From Tissierellales bacterium (GTDB lineage: Bacteria > Bacillota > Clostridia > Tissierellales > Sedimentibacteraceae): DNA of 64,000 nucleotides. The DNA is taken from NCBI GenBank assembly GCA_018433765.1, contig JAHDQO010000007.1:248001-312000 (forward strand), in the 5' to 3' direction. The first letter of the stretch is position 1. Each line of letters opens with the position of its first letter. Of the stretch, positions 19,003 to 28,092 are shown piece after piece. The notes under the pieces were generated by a model that was not told where the DNA came from, did no database searches, and saw nothing but the letters and a program-made list of their open reading frames with translations. The position numbers were made by a program, and so were the translations under genes.

Positions 19003-20184
19003 TTATTTTAATTCATTTTTTATTAATTCAGATAAAATATCTACTCCTTGTTTTATTTTATCTGGTTTCATATTAGAATAATTTAATCTCATACAGCATT
19101 CATTTCCACCATTAGGGAAGAATGAACCACCCGGTACAAATGCAACTTTTTTTTCTACTGCTTTAACAAGAAGATCTCTTGTGTTAACTCTTTCTGGAAG
19201 TTCTACCCATGTAAATAAGCCACCTTCAGGATATGTAAATATAACCTCTTTAGGAAAAGTCTTTTTCATTTCATCAAGCATAATATTTCTTCTTTCTCTG
19301 TATACACTAACAAGTTCTTTAATATGTTCTTCTATATCATACATTTCCATAAATTCATTAATATCATATTGTGCAATAGTACTAGTTTGTAAATCTATAC
19401 CTTGTTTAATAAATATAAGCTTATGTATGATGTCTTCACTTGCTAATATCCAAGCAGTTCTATATCCGGGGCAGAATATTTTTGAAAAAGTACCTAAATA
19501 TATAACTTTATTTTCGGTATCAAAGGATTTAACTGATGGATTTAGCTGTCCATCAAATCTCAATTCACCATAAGGATTATCTTCAACTATTATAACGTTA
19601 TATTTATTTGCAAGTTCTACTAATTTCTTTCTTCGTTCCACTGACCATGTCCTACCAGTTGGGTTTTGAAATTCTGGAATAACATATATTAATTTTATTT
19701 TTTCGTTATTTTTTAAATGAACTTCTAAATCATCCATAAGCATACCATTATTATCAGTTTTAACTTCAATAAACTTAGGCTCATAAGCTTTAAATGCATT
19801 CAATGCTCCTAAATAGCTTGGACTTTCACATAAAATTACATCTTCTGGATCTATATATAATTTAGCTATCATATCTAAACCTTGCTGAGAACCGGATGTT
19901 ATTAATATATTATTATAATTAGAATCTATCCCGAATTTTTTCACTTGATTAACTATCTTATTTCTCAAAGGTATGTAACCTTCTGTTGGTCCATACTGCA
20001 ATGCTTTACGTCCATGTTTATTTAAAACCTCAACAGCAGCTGTTTTTATTTTTTCTATTGGGAATAATTCAGGTGCTGGAAGGCCACCTGCAAATGATAT
20101 TATATCTGGCTGTTGAGTTAACTTTAATATTTCTCTAATATCCGAACCTTTTATGTTATCCATTCGTTTTGCATAACTACTCAT
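19003..20184 (-). CDS. PLP-dependent aminotransferase, class I (2-aminoadipate/aromatic type)
   Basis: 393 residues of the fold-type I family. The PLP lysine is Lys235 in GTFSKIFCPGYRTAW; other family motifs are SFAGGLPAPELFP at the N-terminus, SGSQQGLDMIAKLY, NPTGRTW and EDNPYGELRF. This subgroup (LysN/MocR-like without DNA-binding domain) transfers amino groups between amino acids and 2-oxoglutarate; the exact substrate is unknown. It lies next to buk2-ptb2, so it could supply 2-oxoacids to that pathway. GGAGGT precedes the ATG, and it has its own terminator. Confidence 0.88.
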   Translation of the reverse strand: MSSYAKRMDNIKGSDIREILKLTQQPDIISFAGGLPAPELFPIEKIKTAAVEVLNKHGRKALQYGPTEGYIPLRNKIVNQVKKFGIDSNYNNILITSGSQQGLDMIAKLYIDPEDVILCESPSYLGALNAFKAYEPKFIEVKTDNNGMLMDDLEVHLKNNEKIKLIYVIPEFQNPTGRTWSVERRKKLVELANKYNVIIVEDNPYGELRFDGQLNPSVKSFDTENKVIYLGTFSKIFCPGYRTAWILASEDIIHKLIFIKQGIDLQTSTIAQYDINEFMEMYDIEEHIKELVSVYRERRNIMLDEMKKTFPKEVIFTYPEGGLFTWVELPERVNTRDLLVKAVEKKVAFVPGGSFFPNGGNECCMRLNYSNMKPDKIKQGVDILSELIKNELK

Positions 20185-20270
20185 AATATTACCTCCATTT
20201 TTATTTATTTTATATATTCTATCATATACTAATAGAAAAATTGCGTAAATATTTAAATTTTATAAAAAAA

Positions 20271-20298
20271 AATCCTACATTTAAATTTATGTAGGATT
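20271..20298 (-). terminator. Terminator after the second buk gene
   Basis: Stem AATCCTACAT/ATGTAGGATT with an 8-base loop, followed on the minus strand by nine or so T. It lies between the buk2 stop and the aminotransferase start. Confidence 0.88.
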
Positions 20299-20309
20299 TT
20301 TATACTATA

Positions 20310-21374
20310 CTATTCTGTATATTCTCTTGCTTTTTCTTCTCCTCTTAGCACTCTTAATGCTCCAAGAGTTAAGGATTCCATTTCATTTTCACCAGGTATT
20401 ATTTCAACAGGAGCTATAAATTCAACTCTTTCTTTTATCCATCCTGTCAGTAGTTTAGAATATGCAATACCACCTGTTAATATTATTGCATCTACATCAC
20501 CTTTTACTACTGTTGCTAATTCTCCTATACCTTTTGCAACTTGATATGCCATTGCTTCATAAACTAACTTAGCTTTTTCGTCACCATCTTTTATCATTTT
20601 TTCTACTTCAATAGCACTAACTGTTCCAAGATATCCTTTAAGTCCACCGTTACCTCGCAATTTTTTTATCATAGTCTTTTTATTATTATTGTTTGAATAA
20701 CATAAATTCATTAATAGTCTACAAGGTACTCTTCCTGATCTTTCTGGAGAAAATGGTCCTTCATCATCTGATAAAACATCTATCATTTTACCTCCTTTCT
20801 GTACAGAAAGAGATACACCTCCACCAAGATGGGCAACAACAAATTTGCAATCTTCATATTCTTTACCTATTTTCTTTGCCGTAGCTATAGCTGAAGCTCT
20901 CATATTAAGTGTATGTATTAAACTTTCTCTTACAATTTCAGGCATACCAGAAATTTTGGCTACAGGCTGTAATTCGTCAACTGCTATAGAATCATAGATA
21001 AATGCTGGTATACCTAATGGTTTTGTTATTTCATAAGCTATCAATGCTGCTAAATTTGAAGCGTGCTCAAGTCTCGGTCTATTAGTTAAAACATCCACCA
21101 TAACATCATTTACTCTATATGCACCTGATTTAACAGGTGGTAATAATCCGCCTCTTCCTACTACTGCACTTAAATTATTAACATTAAAATTATTTTTTTC
21201 TAAAAAACTCATTACAACATTTTTTCTAAAATCAAATTGATCTTGTACTCTCTCAAATTTTGATAGTTCTTCTTCTGGATGACGTAGCGTTTGTACAAAC
21301 ACTTCCTTTTCATCTTCATATAAAGCTATTTTTGTAGATGTAGAACCCGGATTTATTGACAAGATTTTATACAT
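20310..21374 (-). CDS. buk: Butyrate kinase (second copy)
   Basis: 354 residues with the butyrate-kinase motifs [46 protein letters not shown] and ILTGGIAYSKLL. Clearly diverged from the first copy at 2858-3934 but the same family and length. It follows ptb2, the reverse of nothing unusual: both loci have ptb before buk. GGAGGT precedes the ATG. This second unit is separately controlled by a sigma-70 promoter, so the two kinases probably serve different substrates or growth states. Confidence 0.94.
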   Translation of the reverse strand: MYKILSINPGSTSTKIALYEDEKEVFVQTLRHPEEELSKFERVQDQFDFRKNVVMSFLEKNNFNVNNLSAVVGRGGLLPPVKSGAYRVNDVMVDVLTNRPRLEHASNLAALIAYEITKPLGIPAFIYDSIAVDELQPVAKISGMPEIVRESLIHTLNMRASAIATAKKIGKEYEDCKFVVAHLGGGVSLSVQKGGKMIDVLSDDEGPFSPERSGRVPCRLLMNLCYSNNNNKKTMIKKLRGNGGLKGYLGTVSAIEVEKMIKDGDEKAKLVYEAMAYQVAKGIGELATVVKGDVDAIILTGGIAYSKLLTGWIKERVEFIAPVEIIPGENEMESLTLGALRVLRGEEKAREYTE

Positions 21375-21426
21375 ATATTACCTCCAAACTTATATATAAT
21401 AAATATTTGATAGTTTATATTAAATA

Positions 21427-21490
21427 ATTTGCGAAGCTATAAGCAAATTTACCATGTTACTCGTTCATCGTTACTCACCACTCTTTTATT
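21427..21490. repeat. Copy of the dispersed GAGTAAC/hairpin repeat family between ptb2 and buk2
   Basis: The gap contains ACCATGTTACTCGTTCATCG followed by TTACTCACC, the inverse of the GAGTAAC...CATGGT words of the array at 35741-36034. It begins at the ptb2 stop codon. The hairpin core is degenerate here (GAAGCTATAAGC). It is one of several copies placed directly against a stop codon. Confidence 0.6.
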
Positions 21491-22394
21491 ATTTATTTGC
21501 TGCTATTACGCTCCCTAATAATATTGAGTTGTATTTTGCTTCAAAAGTATCAGCTCTTGAAACTAGTACTATTGGGGCTAATGCTCCCATTACAACACCT
21601 GCACTTAAGCCTTTACCAAAGTATGTAATAGATTTTCCTATACCATTACCCATTTCTATATTTGGAACTAAAAGTATATCTGCTTCTCCTGCAACAGGGC
21701 TTTCGTAGCTCTTAATTTTACAAGCCTCTTTTGATACAGCTAAATCAAGTGCCATAGGTCCTTCTACTATAACATTTTCTCCAAATTCACCATTTTGGTA
21801 CATTTCTTTTAATTTTCCTGCATCTACTGTAGCAGGCATTTTAGGATTAACTTTCTCTTTAGCTGCAAGACATGCTACTTTAACAACATCATATTTTAAT
21901 GCTTTTGCCACATCAATAGCATTTTTAATTACATCAGCTTTTGTATTTAAATCTGGATACGTTACCATTCCTCCATCAGTTAAAAATATTAGTTTATGAT
22001 AATCTGGTATTTCATAAGCCATTACATGACTTAATTGTTTACCAGTACGTAGTCCATATTCTTTGTTTAATACTGCTTTAAGTAAAATTGCAGTATCCAC
22101 AAGACCTTTTATTAAAAAATCTGCTTTGCCTTCTCTCACCATTCTAACAGCTTTTTCTGCAGATTCTTGAAAAGAATCTGCCTCAATTAGTTCATATGAT
22201 TCTAAGTCTATTTTATTTTTAACTGCATATTCTTTTATTTTATTAATATTGCCTATTAATATAGGTTGTACAATTCCGTCTTTATAAGCATTATCTACTG
22301 CAATTAACACATTTTCTTCTTCTGCTGCAACTACTGCTAATTTCATTTTTCTGTTTCTGCCTAACAATTGTGTTAATTCATTTAATTTTTTCAT
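21489..22394 (-). CDS. ptb: Phosphate butyryltransferase (second copy)
   Basis: About 301 residues from the ATG at 22394, which has GGAGGTG seven bases upstream; the longer reading frame to 22445 runs through the promoter and is rejected. Motifs include KLAVVAAEEENVLIAV, KGLVDTAILLKAVLNKEYG, GEADILLVPNIEMGN and GALAPIVLVSRADT. It converts an acyl-CoA to acyl phosphate for the adjacent butyrate kinase. Confidence 0.94.
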   Translation of the reverse strand: MKKLNELTQLLGRNRKMKLAVVAAEEENVLIAVDNAYKDGIVQPILIGNINKIKEYAVKNKIDLESYELIEADSFQESAEKAVRMVREGKADFLIKGLVDTAILLKAVLNKEYGLRTGKQLSHVMAYEIPDYHKLIFLTDGGMVTYPDLNTKADVIKNAIDVAKALKYDVVKVACLAAKEKVNPKMPATVDAGKLKEMYQNGEFGENVIVEGPMALDLAVSKEACKIKSYESPVAGEADILLVPNIEMGNGIGKSITYFGKGLSAGVVMGALAPIVLVSRADTFEAKYNSILLGSVIAANK

Positions 22395-22413
22395 TTTAAT
22401 CACCTCCAAAAAT

Positions 22414-22442
22414 ATTATAGCAAGTCCAAGTTGACATGTCAA
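22414..22442 (-). promoter_or_regulatory. Consensus sigma-70 promoter of ptb2-buk2 with overlapping palindrome
   Basis: Minus strand: TTGACA (22437-22442), 17-base spacer, TATAAT (22414-22419), a perfect consensus. The -35 element is inside a perfect palindrome TTGACATGTCAA (22431-22442), and GACATG is repeated just upstream. The palindrome could be a repressor site; no adjacent regulator gene is obvious. Confidence 0.82.
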
Positions 22443-22473
22443 CATGTCTTATACTATGCCTAATCTATTATTT

Positions 22474-23016
22474 TTACTCATATTCATATTCAACTATAGA
22501 GCCAAAATTAATTTCATCTTTGGTAATGTCTTCACCTTCTGTAAGTATTTTTATAATCATTTGATGGCATACCAAAATTACTTTATCGTATTCTTTATAT
22601 TTTGACATAACTTTTTCAACTCTGTGTTTAACACTTTGAGCTGATTCCCACACAATATCAGACTCTTTATTATGAATTCCTCTATTTTGATAGAAATCTT
22701 GAATAATACTATTCATTTCATTAATATCTTTTCTTCTGAAATATTTATCTAAAAGCCATTCATGAAGGTTATATTCTACTACAAGGTCTTTATCTAACTT
22801 TCGTGATAATATAGCTGCTGATTGCAGTGCTCGTGTATAAGGTGATGAAATTATCAGTTCAGCTTCTAATAATCTTTTATCTTTAGATGTATCTATTAAC
22901 TGATCTACACCTCTCTTAGTTAATGGAGCATGATTTTTGAGTCTAGCATGTGCATTTATAATTTCTTCTGTTTTCCAAGAAGTTTCTCCATGTCTTATAA
23001 GATAAAAAATAGTCAT
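22474..23016 (-). CDS. Histidine phosphatase family protein (phosphoglycerate mutase-like)
   Basis: 180 residues from the ATG at 23016. The phosphohistidine motif LIRHGETSW is at the N-terminus, the second part SSPYTRALQSA follows, and the late catalytic His is in VILVCHQMIIKIL. The family removes phosphate from sugars, nucleotides or proteins; no specific substrate can be named. The start is chosen after GGAGG; an upstream in-frame ATG overlaps that site. It lies between the ptb2 promoter and the PTS terminator. Confidence 0.82.
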   Translation of the reverse strand: MTIFYLIRHGETSWKTEEIINAHARLKNHAPLTKRGVDQLIDTSKDKRLLEAELIISSPYTRALQSAAILSRKLDKDLVVEYNLHEWLLDKYFRRKDINEMNSIIQDFYQNRGIHNKESDIVWESAQSVKHRVEKVMSKYKEYDKVILVCHQMIIKILTEGEDITKDEINFGSIVEYEYE

Positions 23017-23038
23017 AATTGCCTCCATTTCTAAAATT

Positions 23039-23076
23039 AATAGACGATTATAAGTCTATAACTATAATCGTCTATT
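23039..23076 (-). terminator. Terminator-like hairpin at the end of the PTS operon
   Basis: Perfect 14-bp stem AATAGACGATTATA/TATAATCGTCTATT with a 10-base loop, followed by AATTTT on the minus strand. It overlaps the stop codon of the IID gene. The T-run is weak, so read-through into the phosphatase gene is possible. Confidence 0.7.
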
Positions 23077-23839
23077 TCAATATTAAATACATTATTATAG
23101 GAACTATATATACAGTATATATAAGATAATTTTCTTTTATTCCTTTTTTTATAAGCACATAATAAGCTGCTATTAAAATAAACATATAATATTTAAGATT
23201 ATTTAAGCTTATACTTAAATAACTTATATCTATATCAATTTTTATTAGTTTTGAAAGTACTGCTGCAAATAAAATACTATATATCAATGGAAAAATTTTA
23301 ATTAATTTATTATTATTAATTGACTCTATTCTTTTAAATATGGCATCCTGACCTTTATAATATCCATTCATCCATCCTGAATATGAGTATTTTAATATTA
23401 TAAAAGATAGAATCAAAACACTTATTATAACATTAGTTATGTTGTACTCAAATGCCGCAAAAACTGCTAGCAACAGCATTAAAGGAGTATAAACCGTCTG
23501 TGTAATAGAATCGCCCATACCTGCCATTGAGCCCATTAAACCTTTTTTAACAGCTGAAATATTACTTATATTTTCACCTTTTGATTTTTTCTCTTCTAAA
23601 GATATTATATATCCATGTATGGGAGTACCTATATTAGGTTCTGTATTGAAAAATTCTGTATGTTTCTTAGTTTCTTCAATTATCTTATCATCTGTTTTGT
23701 ATAATCTTTTTAATATAGGTATCATACTGTGTCCAAATGCAAGACCCTGAAGTCTCTCAAAACTATAACAAGAATGAGAAAAATTCATCCATATAGACCA
23801 TGATTTTATTAAGTCAGATTTTGAAATTTTATTTTTCAT
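23072..23839 (-). CDS. PTS mannose-family IID component
   Basis: 255 residues. The N-terminus has the IID signature (LIKSWSIWMNFSHSCYSFERL and GLAFGHSMIPILKRLY), then HTEFFNTEPNIGTPIHGYI and a membrane region in the second half including GMGDSITQT. With IIC it forms the membrane channel of a mannose-class phosphotransferase system. It overlaps the end of IIC by 11 bases. The stop codon is inside the terminator stem. Sugar specificity cannot be read from the sequence. Confidence 0.9.
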   Translation of the reverse strand: MKNKISKSDLIKSWSIWMNFSHSCYSFERLQGLAFGHSMIPILKRLYKTDDKIIEETKKHTEFFNTEPNIGTPIHGYIISLEEKKSKGENISNISAVKKGLMGSMAGMGDSITQTVYTPLMLLLAVFAAFEYNITNVIISVLILSFIILKYSYSGWMNGYYKGQDAIFKRIESINNNKLIKIFPLIYSILFAAVLSKLIKIDIDISYLSISLNNLKYYMFILIAAYYVLIKKGIKENYLIYTVYIVPIIMYLILK

Positions 23840-24578
23840 TGCTGTACAATCCTTCCTTTAAGATAAACATAACTATACCTATAAAAATAATAAATAAAAA
23901 TATCGCTGTGTTTATTTTAATAAAAGAAAAAACACAATATATAATAACAAAGCTAATTATACTTAACTTACGATTTAATTGATTTAATTTCGAAGCTGTA
24001 GAAAATGCTATTAAAAAAACTCCAGATAAATACAAAAGAGATTTAAAAGTAATATAAAAATCACCTAGCAAACTAAAAAAACAATTCAATAGAAATGCTA
24101 TAATAATTAATGTAATTAAGCTTAATGCTAACAAATACAATTGTGGATATATAGCATTATTCATGACTACACCAGATATTTTTCCTGTTTCAATGCTTTG
24201 ATCCGCTTTTCTAACAAATTTGGTATTAATCTTAAGTCGGTATTTCCATAAAAGAATTCCAACCAAACCTATAGGATATGAAAGGGCTGCTGCTTCTACA
24301 GGATTAAGTTCATATAAAACTGCCACAATTGCTGCAATTATACCTGTTAAACATGGATCGCCTTTAAGTGATCCTCCTGTGGATACGAAATCTAGGTATA
24401 TTATATTTATAACAGCTCCTGCAATCATACCTTCAACAGCATTACCTAAAATAGCACCTGCTAAAAGACCTGAAATTACAGGTCTATATAGTGTATAATA
24501 ACCTATTCCAAAAGACCAAGCAGTACTACTTGCCCAAAAATATATTAACCCTATTATTATTACTTGTACAATTGTCAT
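23829..24578 (-). CDS. PTS mannose/sorbose-family IIC component
   Basis: 249 residues, strongly hydrophobic with several membrane segments. YTLYRPVISGLLAGAILGN and EGMIAGAVINIIYLDFVSTG are typical of the EII-Man IIC family. It starts 13 bases after the IIB stop. Works with IIA, IIB and IID of the same operon in sugar uptake with phosphorylation. Confidence 0.9.
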   Translation of the reverse strand: MTIVQVIIIGLIYFWASSTAWSFGIGYYTLYRPVISGLLAGAILGNAVEGMIAGAVINIIYLDFVSTGGSLKGDPCLTGIIAAIVAVLYELNPVEAAALSYPIGLVGILLWKYRLKINTKFVRKADQSIETGKISGVVMNNAIYPQLYLLALSLITLIIIAFLLNCFFSLLGDFYITFKSLLYLSGVFLIAFSTASKLNQLNRKLSIISFVIIYCVFSFIKINTAIFLFIIFIGIVMFILKEGLYSNEK

Positions 24579-24591
24579 ATCTTTCTCCAGT

Positions 24592-25065
24592 TTAAATTAT
24601 ATTACTAAGTCTATTTATTTTATCTGTTGGTAATATTTGTATTTCAACTTTACTGCCTAAATCTTCAATATTTTTCAAGCAGTCTATTTCTTCTTTACTT
24701 AAACTTATAGACCTATAAAAATTTATTCTTCCTTTTGAATAACCTACTCCACCTAGATTAACTTTCTCAAGCTTAATCCCGTTAACTATTAGTTTTTGAA
24801 AAACTTGTGGAGTTTTTGATAGTAATATAATTTTATCTTGATTATCATTTTCTTTTAGATATTTAATACTTTCTTTTTCTGTAAGTACTATTGAATTTAT
24901 AGTCTTTGGTGCAGCTGAAATAACTATTTTTTTTAGAAATTCATCTTCTGCAATTTCATTATCTATTACTATTATCTCATCTGCTTCAATATATTTTAGC
25001 CACGAAACAACTACCTGTCCATGTATAAGTCTGTCATCTATTCTTGCTAGTACAATATTTTTCAT
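24592..25065 (-). CDS. PTS mannose/fructose/sorbose IIB component
   Basis: 157 residues from the ATG at 25065, which follows GGAGG; the ATG four codons upstream overlaps the ribosome site. The phosphorylated His is His15 in ARIDDRLIHGQV. The length and the segment KVNLGGVGYSKGR match the sorbose-IIB family. It receives phosphate from IIA and passes it to the sugar. Confidence 0.9.
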   Translation of the reverse strand: MKNIVLARIDDRLIHGQVVVSWLKYIEADEIIVIDNEIAEDEFLKKIVISAAPKTINSIVLTEKESIKYLKENDNQDKIILLSKTPQVFQKLIVNGIKLEKVNLGGVGYSKGRINFYRSISLSKEEIDCLKNIEDLGSKVEIQILPTDKINRLSNII

Positions 25066-25077
25066 TAATTCCTCCAT

Positions 25078-25476
25078 TTAGTCAAACATAAATCCGTCAT
25101 TTAAAAAAACAATACTTTTTTTACCATTTTTAATTATTTTTTCGGCTAGTTCTTCCATATTATATGAATTTCTATTAACTGCTATATCTACAAACAATGG
25201 AAAGTTAACGCCTGTTATATGATAAAAGTTGCTATCCTTCATCAATCTAGTAACAGCATTAAATGGACTTCCTCCATACATATCGGTAAAAACTATTAAT
25301 TCTTGTTCTGATAATCTTTTAACAGATTTCTCAACTTTTTCAGAAAGTGTATCAAAGCTATCTTCTATAGAAAATGATATACTCTCGGCATTATCTATTT
25401 TACCAATAATCATTTCTGCACTTTTCAATAGTTCTTTACCGTAATTTCCATGGGTAACAATTAAAATATTAATCAA
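25078..25476 (-). CDS. PTS mannose-family IIA component
   Basis: 132 residues with the IIA-Man domain. The phosphorylated His is His9 in LIVTHGNYGKELL, and TDMYGGSPFNAV is the second family motif. The start is probably the TTG at 25476, nine bases after AAGGAG; the ATG at 25485 touches that site. It is the first PTS gene. No LevR/ManR-type sigma-54 activator or sugar-processing gene is next to the operon, so the sugar remains unknown. Confidence 0.87.
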   Translation of the reverse strand: MINILIVTHGNYGKELLKSAEMIIGKIDNAESISFSIEDSFDTLSEKVEKSVKRLSEQELIVFTDMYGGSPFNAVTRLMKDSNFYHITGVNFPLFVDIAVNRNSYNMEELAEKIIKNGKKSIVFLNDGFMFD

Positions 25477-25526
25477 TATAAACATCTCCTTGTTAGTTAG
25501 TAAATTATTAAAAGTTTTATTTTACT

Positions 25527-26666
25527 TTAGTTATTCAGAATAGCCTTTTCAGCTTCTTTTAATTTTCTAATTATTTCAATATTCTGAGGGCAACGTTCTT
25601 CACATCTACCGCACTCTATACATTGTGAAGCATCAGTATGTTTTTTTTGATACATACCATATGATATTATACTGTGTTTTTTATTATTATACATACTTAG
25701 ATTGTTATATATTTTAAATATATCAGGTATATTTACATTTTGAGGGCACGGTAAACAATATTTACAGTCTGTACAATTCACTTTTATTCTTTTTTCATAT
25801 ATTTTTTGCAAGTTCTCTATCAATTTTTCTTCCACTTCAGTAAGGCTTTCATTCTCAAAACTAGATGCAACTTTTATATTTTCTTTTACTTGAGCTATAT
25901 TATTCATTCCACTTAATAAAAGTGAAACTCCCGGCTGACTCCAAACCCACTTTAATGCTAACTCAGCTGGAGTACCAGTATATTGAGATTCATCATAGGT
26001 TTTTTTTATGTCACCTTTAGGTTTGGCTGCTAAATTTCCTCCTCTAATAGGCTCCATTACAATTACAGGTATATTTCTATCATAAGCATACTTTAATCCT
26101 TTGAGACCTGCTTGATATTCTGTATCCATATAATTAAGTTGTATTTGACAAAAATCCCAATCATAATAATCTATTATCTTCTTAAAAGTATCTAAGTCAT
26201 CGTGAAAAGAAAAACCTAAATATCCAATTTGTCCTTCTTTTTTCTTCTTTTCTGCCCACTTACATATATCATGTTTTTTTAATGTTTCAAATCCCTCTTT
26301 ATCCAATGCATGCATAATATAAAAATCTATAAAGCTATCATCTAATCTTTCAAGCTGTTCATTAAAATATTTGTCCAATTGCTCTTTTTTATTAATTAAC
26401 CATATAGGAAGTTTATCTGCTATCTTCACCTTTTGTCTATAACCATCTTTAAGAGCAAGTGATACTACTCCTTCACTTTTTCCCCCATGATATGGATATG
26501 CTGTATCTATGTAGTTAACTCCATTATCTATAGCATATCTTAGCATTTCTATCGTTTTCTCTTTATCTATTTCGTCTGTTCTACCATTTAATGTTGGAAA
26601 CCTCATACACCCAAACCCTAACTTTGATACTTTAAAACCAGTTTTACCTAGATCTTTATATATCAT
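25527..26666 (-). CDS. Aldo-keto reductase with C-terminal ferredoxin domain
   Basis: 379 residues from the ATG at 26666 (GGAGGG upstream; TTG at 26681 is the longer alternative). The aldo-keto reductase barrel covers about 1-280 (LGFGCMRFPTL, YIDTAYPYHGGKSEG, IMHALDKE). The C-terminus has Cys-rich Fe-S motifs CTDCKYCLPCPQ and CIECGRCEERCPQ. Such fused proteins are common in anaerobes and their substrates are mostly unknown. It may be read together with the PTS genes, as only about 50 bases separate it from IIA. Confidence 0.9.
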   Translation of the reverse strand: MIYKDLGKTGFKVSKLGFGCMRFPTLNGRTDEIDKEKTIEMLRYAIDNGVNYIDTAYPYHGGKSEGVVSLALKDGYRQKVKIADKLPIWLINKKEQLDKYFNEQLERLDDSFIDFYIMHALDKEGFETLKKHDICKWAEKKKKEGQIGYLGFSFHDDLDTFKKIIDYYDWDFCQIQLNYMDTEYQAGLKGLKYAYDRNIPVIVMEPIRGGNLAAKPKGDIKKTYDESQYTGTPAELALKWVWSQPGVSLLLSGMNNIAQVKENIKVASSFENESLTEVEEKLIENLQKIYEKRIKVNCTDCKYCLPCPQNVNIPDIFKIYNNLSMYNNKKHSIISYGMYQKKHTDASQCIECGRCEERCPQNIEIIRKLKEAEKAILNN

Positions 26667-26803
26667 ATTAACGCCCTCCAAAATTTTATATTTGATTTTG
26701 TAATGTAAAACACATATAATTAATAATTATAACATATGTTGATATTTTTTATAGTTTAATGTTGTAATATTTTTAAAAATTTTTAATTTATAAGGAGTAT
26801 ATA

Positions 26804-27064
26804 ATGAGTAAAGAAGATTATAAATTTTTCCAACATAAAAAATGCGAATATTTCCCATGCCATAAAACTAACGATCCTGATAATTTTAATTGTTTGTTTT
26901 GTTATTGTCCATTATACATGTTAAAAGATAAATGCGGTGGCAATTTCATAATGAACAACGGTATTAAAGACTGCTCTAATTGCCTTATACCTCATAGCCC
27001 AGGTGGTTATGATTATATTATGAGCAAAATGAAAGAAGTTATAAAAAAAGGCAGTGATTTTTAA
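26804..27064 (+). CDS. Small cysteine-rich protein (cysteine-rich small domain family)
   Basis: 86 residues with many Cys: [35 protein letters not shown]. This pattern matches the cysteine-rich small domain family (PF04071), probably a metal- or Fe-S-binding fold of unknown function. AAGGAG precedes the ATG. It converges on the radical SAM gene with stops next to each other. The same family is found near radical SAM or cobamide genes in other anaerobes, from general knowledge. Confidence 0.82.
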   Translation: MSKEDYKFFQHKKCEYFPCHKTNDPDNFNCLFCYCPLYMLKDKCGGNFIMNNGIKDCSNCLIPHSPGGYDYIMSKMKEVIKKGSDF

Positions 27065-27913
27065 TTAAAAAACATTGCCTAAGTAAACATAATCTAAATA
27101 TTCTTTTGCAATTTCAGCAGCCTTAGTTAAGGTTGCTTTTTTTGTAGGTGGATTTTTCAATTTATACATTGGAAAATATCTTGAAAGATGAATAGGTATT
27201 TTTTTATCAACTTTGCTAACCCATCTAAAAAGCTCCTCTAGTTCATTTAGTTTATCATTCTCATTTTCAACTATAAGGGTTGTAATCTCGACATGACATT
27301 TCTCAGCAGCAGTTTGTATTGACTCAAGAACAGGATCAATACAGCCTCCACACATTTTTTTATAGTATCTATTGTTAAATGATTTTAAATCTATATTAAA
27401 TGCATCAATAACTTTTAATAAATCCAATAATGGCTCTTTATTTATAAATCCATTTGTAACCATTACAGTATATAAGCCTTTTTCTTTAGCTTTTACTGCT
27501 ATATCATACATATATTCATACCAAACTGTAGGTTCGTTGTATGTAAAAGCAATACCGGGTGAATTATATTTTAATGCAATATTAATTATATCATTTGGAC
27601 TCAATTGTATTGTCTGAGTGTCTTCTAAAGATATACTATAGTTTTGACAAAATTTACAGGAAAAATTACAACCTGTACTTCCTATAGAAAAAACATTAGT
27701 ATTCTGTCTAAAATGAAATAACGGTTTCTTTTCTATAGGGTCATTTCCATAAGAAGAAATTTTGCCGTAATTCAAAGTATATAATGTACCATCTACATTT
27801 TTTCTCTGTTTACAAATTCCTGTACTATCTTCTTTTATAAAACACTCATGCGGACATAACTCACATTTAACCTTATTATTATCCAATTTTTCATAAAACA
27901 ATGCTTCTTTCAT
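27065..27913 (-). CDS. amrS: AmmeMemoRadiSam system radical SAM enzyme
   Basis: 282 residues. The N-terminal cluster VKCELCPHECFI plus GICKQRKN and the radical SAM motif GCNFSCKFCQNY (CxxxCxxC) identify the AmrS family (related to pyruvate formate-lyase activases). NEPTVWYEY is also typical. Starts at ATG 27913 after AAAGGA; a TTG two codons earlier is less likely. Next upstream is the MEMO-AMMECR1 fusion, its known genomic partner. The reaction of this conserved system is unknown. Confidence 0.9.
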   Translation of the reverse strand: MKEALFYEKLDNNKVKCELCPHECFIKEDSTGICKQRKNVDGTLYTLNYGKISSYGNDPIEKKPLFHFRQNTNVFSIGSTGCNFSCKFCQNYSISLEDTQTIQLSPNDIINIALKYNSPGIAFTYNEPTVWYEYMYDIAVKAKEKGLYTVMVTNGFINKEPLLDLLKVIDAFNIDLKSFNNRYYKKMCGGCIDPVLESIQTAAEKCHVEITTLIVENENDKLNELEELFRWVSKVDKKIPIHLSRYFPMYKLKNPPTKKATLTKAAEIAKEYLDYVYLGNVF

Positions 27914-27930
27914 AAACAATCCTTTTCCTC

Positions 27931-28092
27931 TAATAAACGATTAATTAATAACGAGTAACAATATTAAACGATTAATTAATAACGAGTAACGAACAACATG
28001 GTTTAAATTTTCATATGAAAATTTATTTTATTTTTTGTTTTACGTAGTAAAACTACCTTATTACTCGTTACTCATTTTTCGTTCATCGTTCT
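27931..28092. repeat. Complex copy of the dispersed repeat family with a 31-bp tandem duplication
   Basis: The gap between amrS and the MEMO-AMMECR1 gene is filled with repeats. TAAACGATTAATTAATAACG followed by AGTAAC occurs twice, 31 bases apart (27934 and 27965). A perfect 20-bp palindrome (AAATTTTCAT and its complement) sits at 28005-28024. The hairpin core GTTTTACGTAGTAAAAC is at 28037-28053. Inverted GAGTAAC words flank it. The right end is at the stop codon of the fusion gene. Confidence 0.7.
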
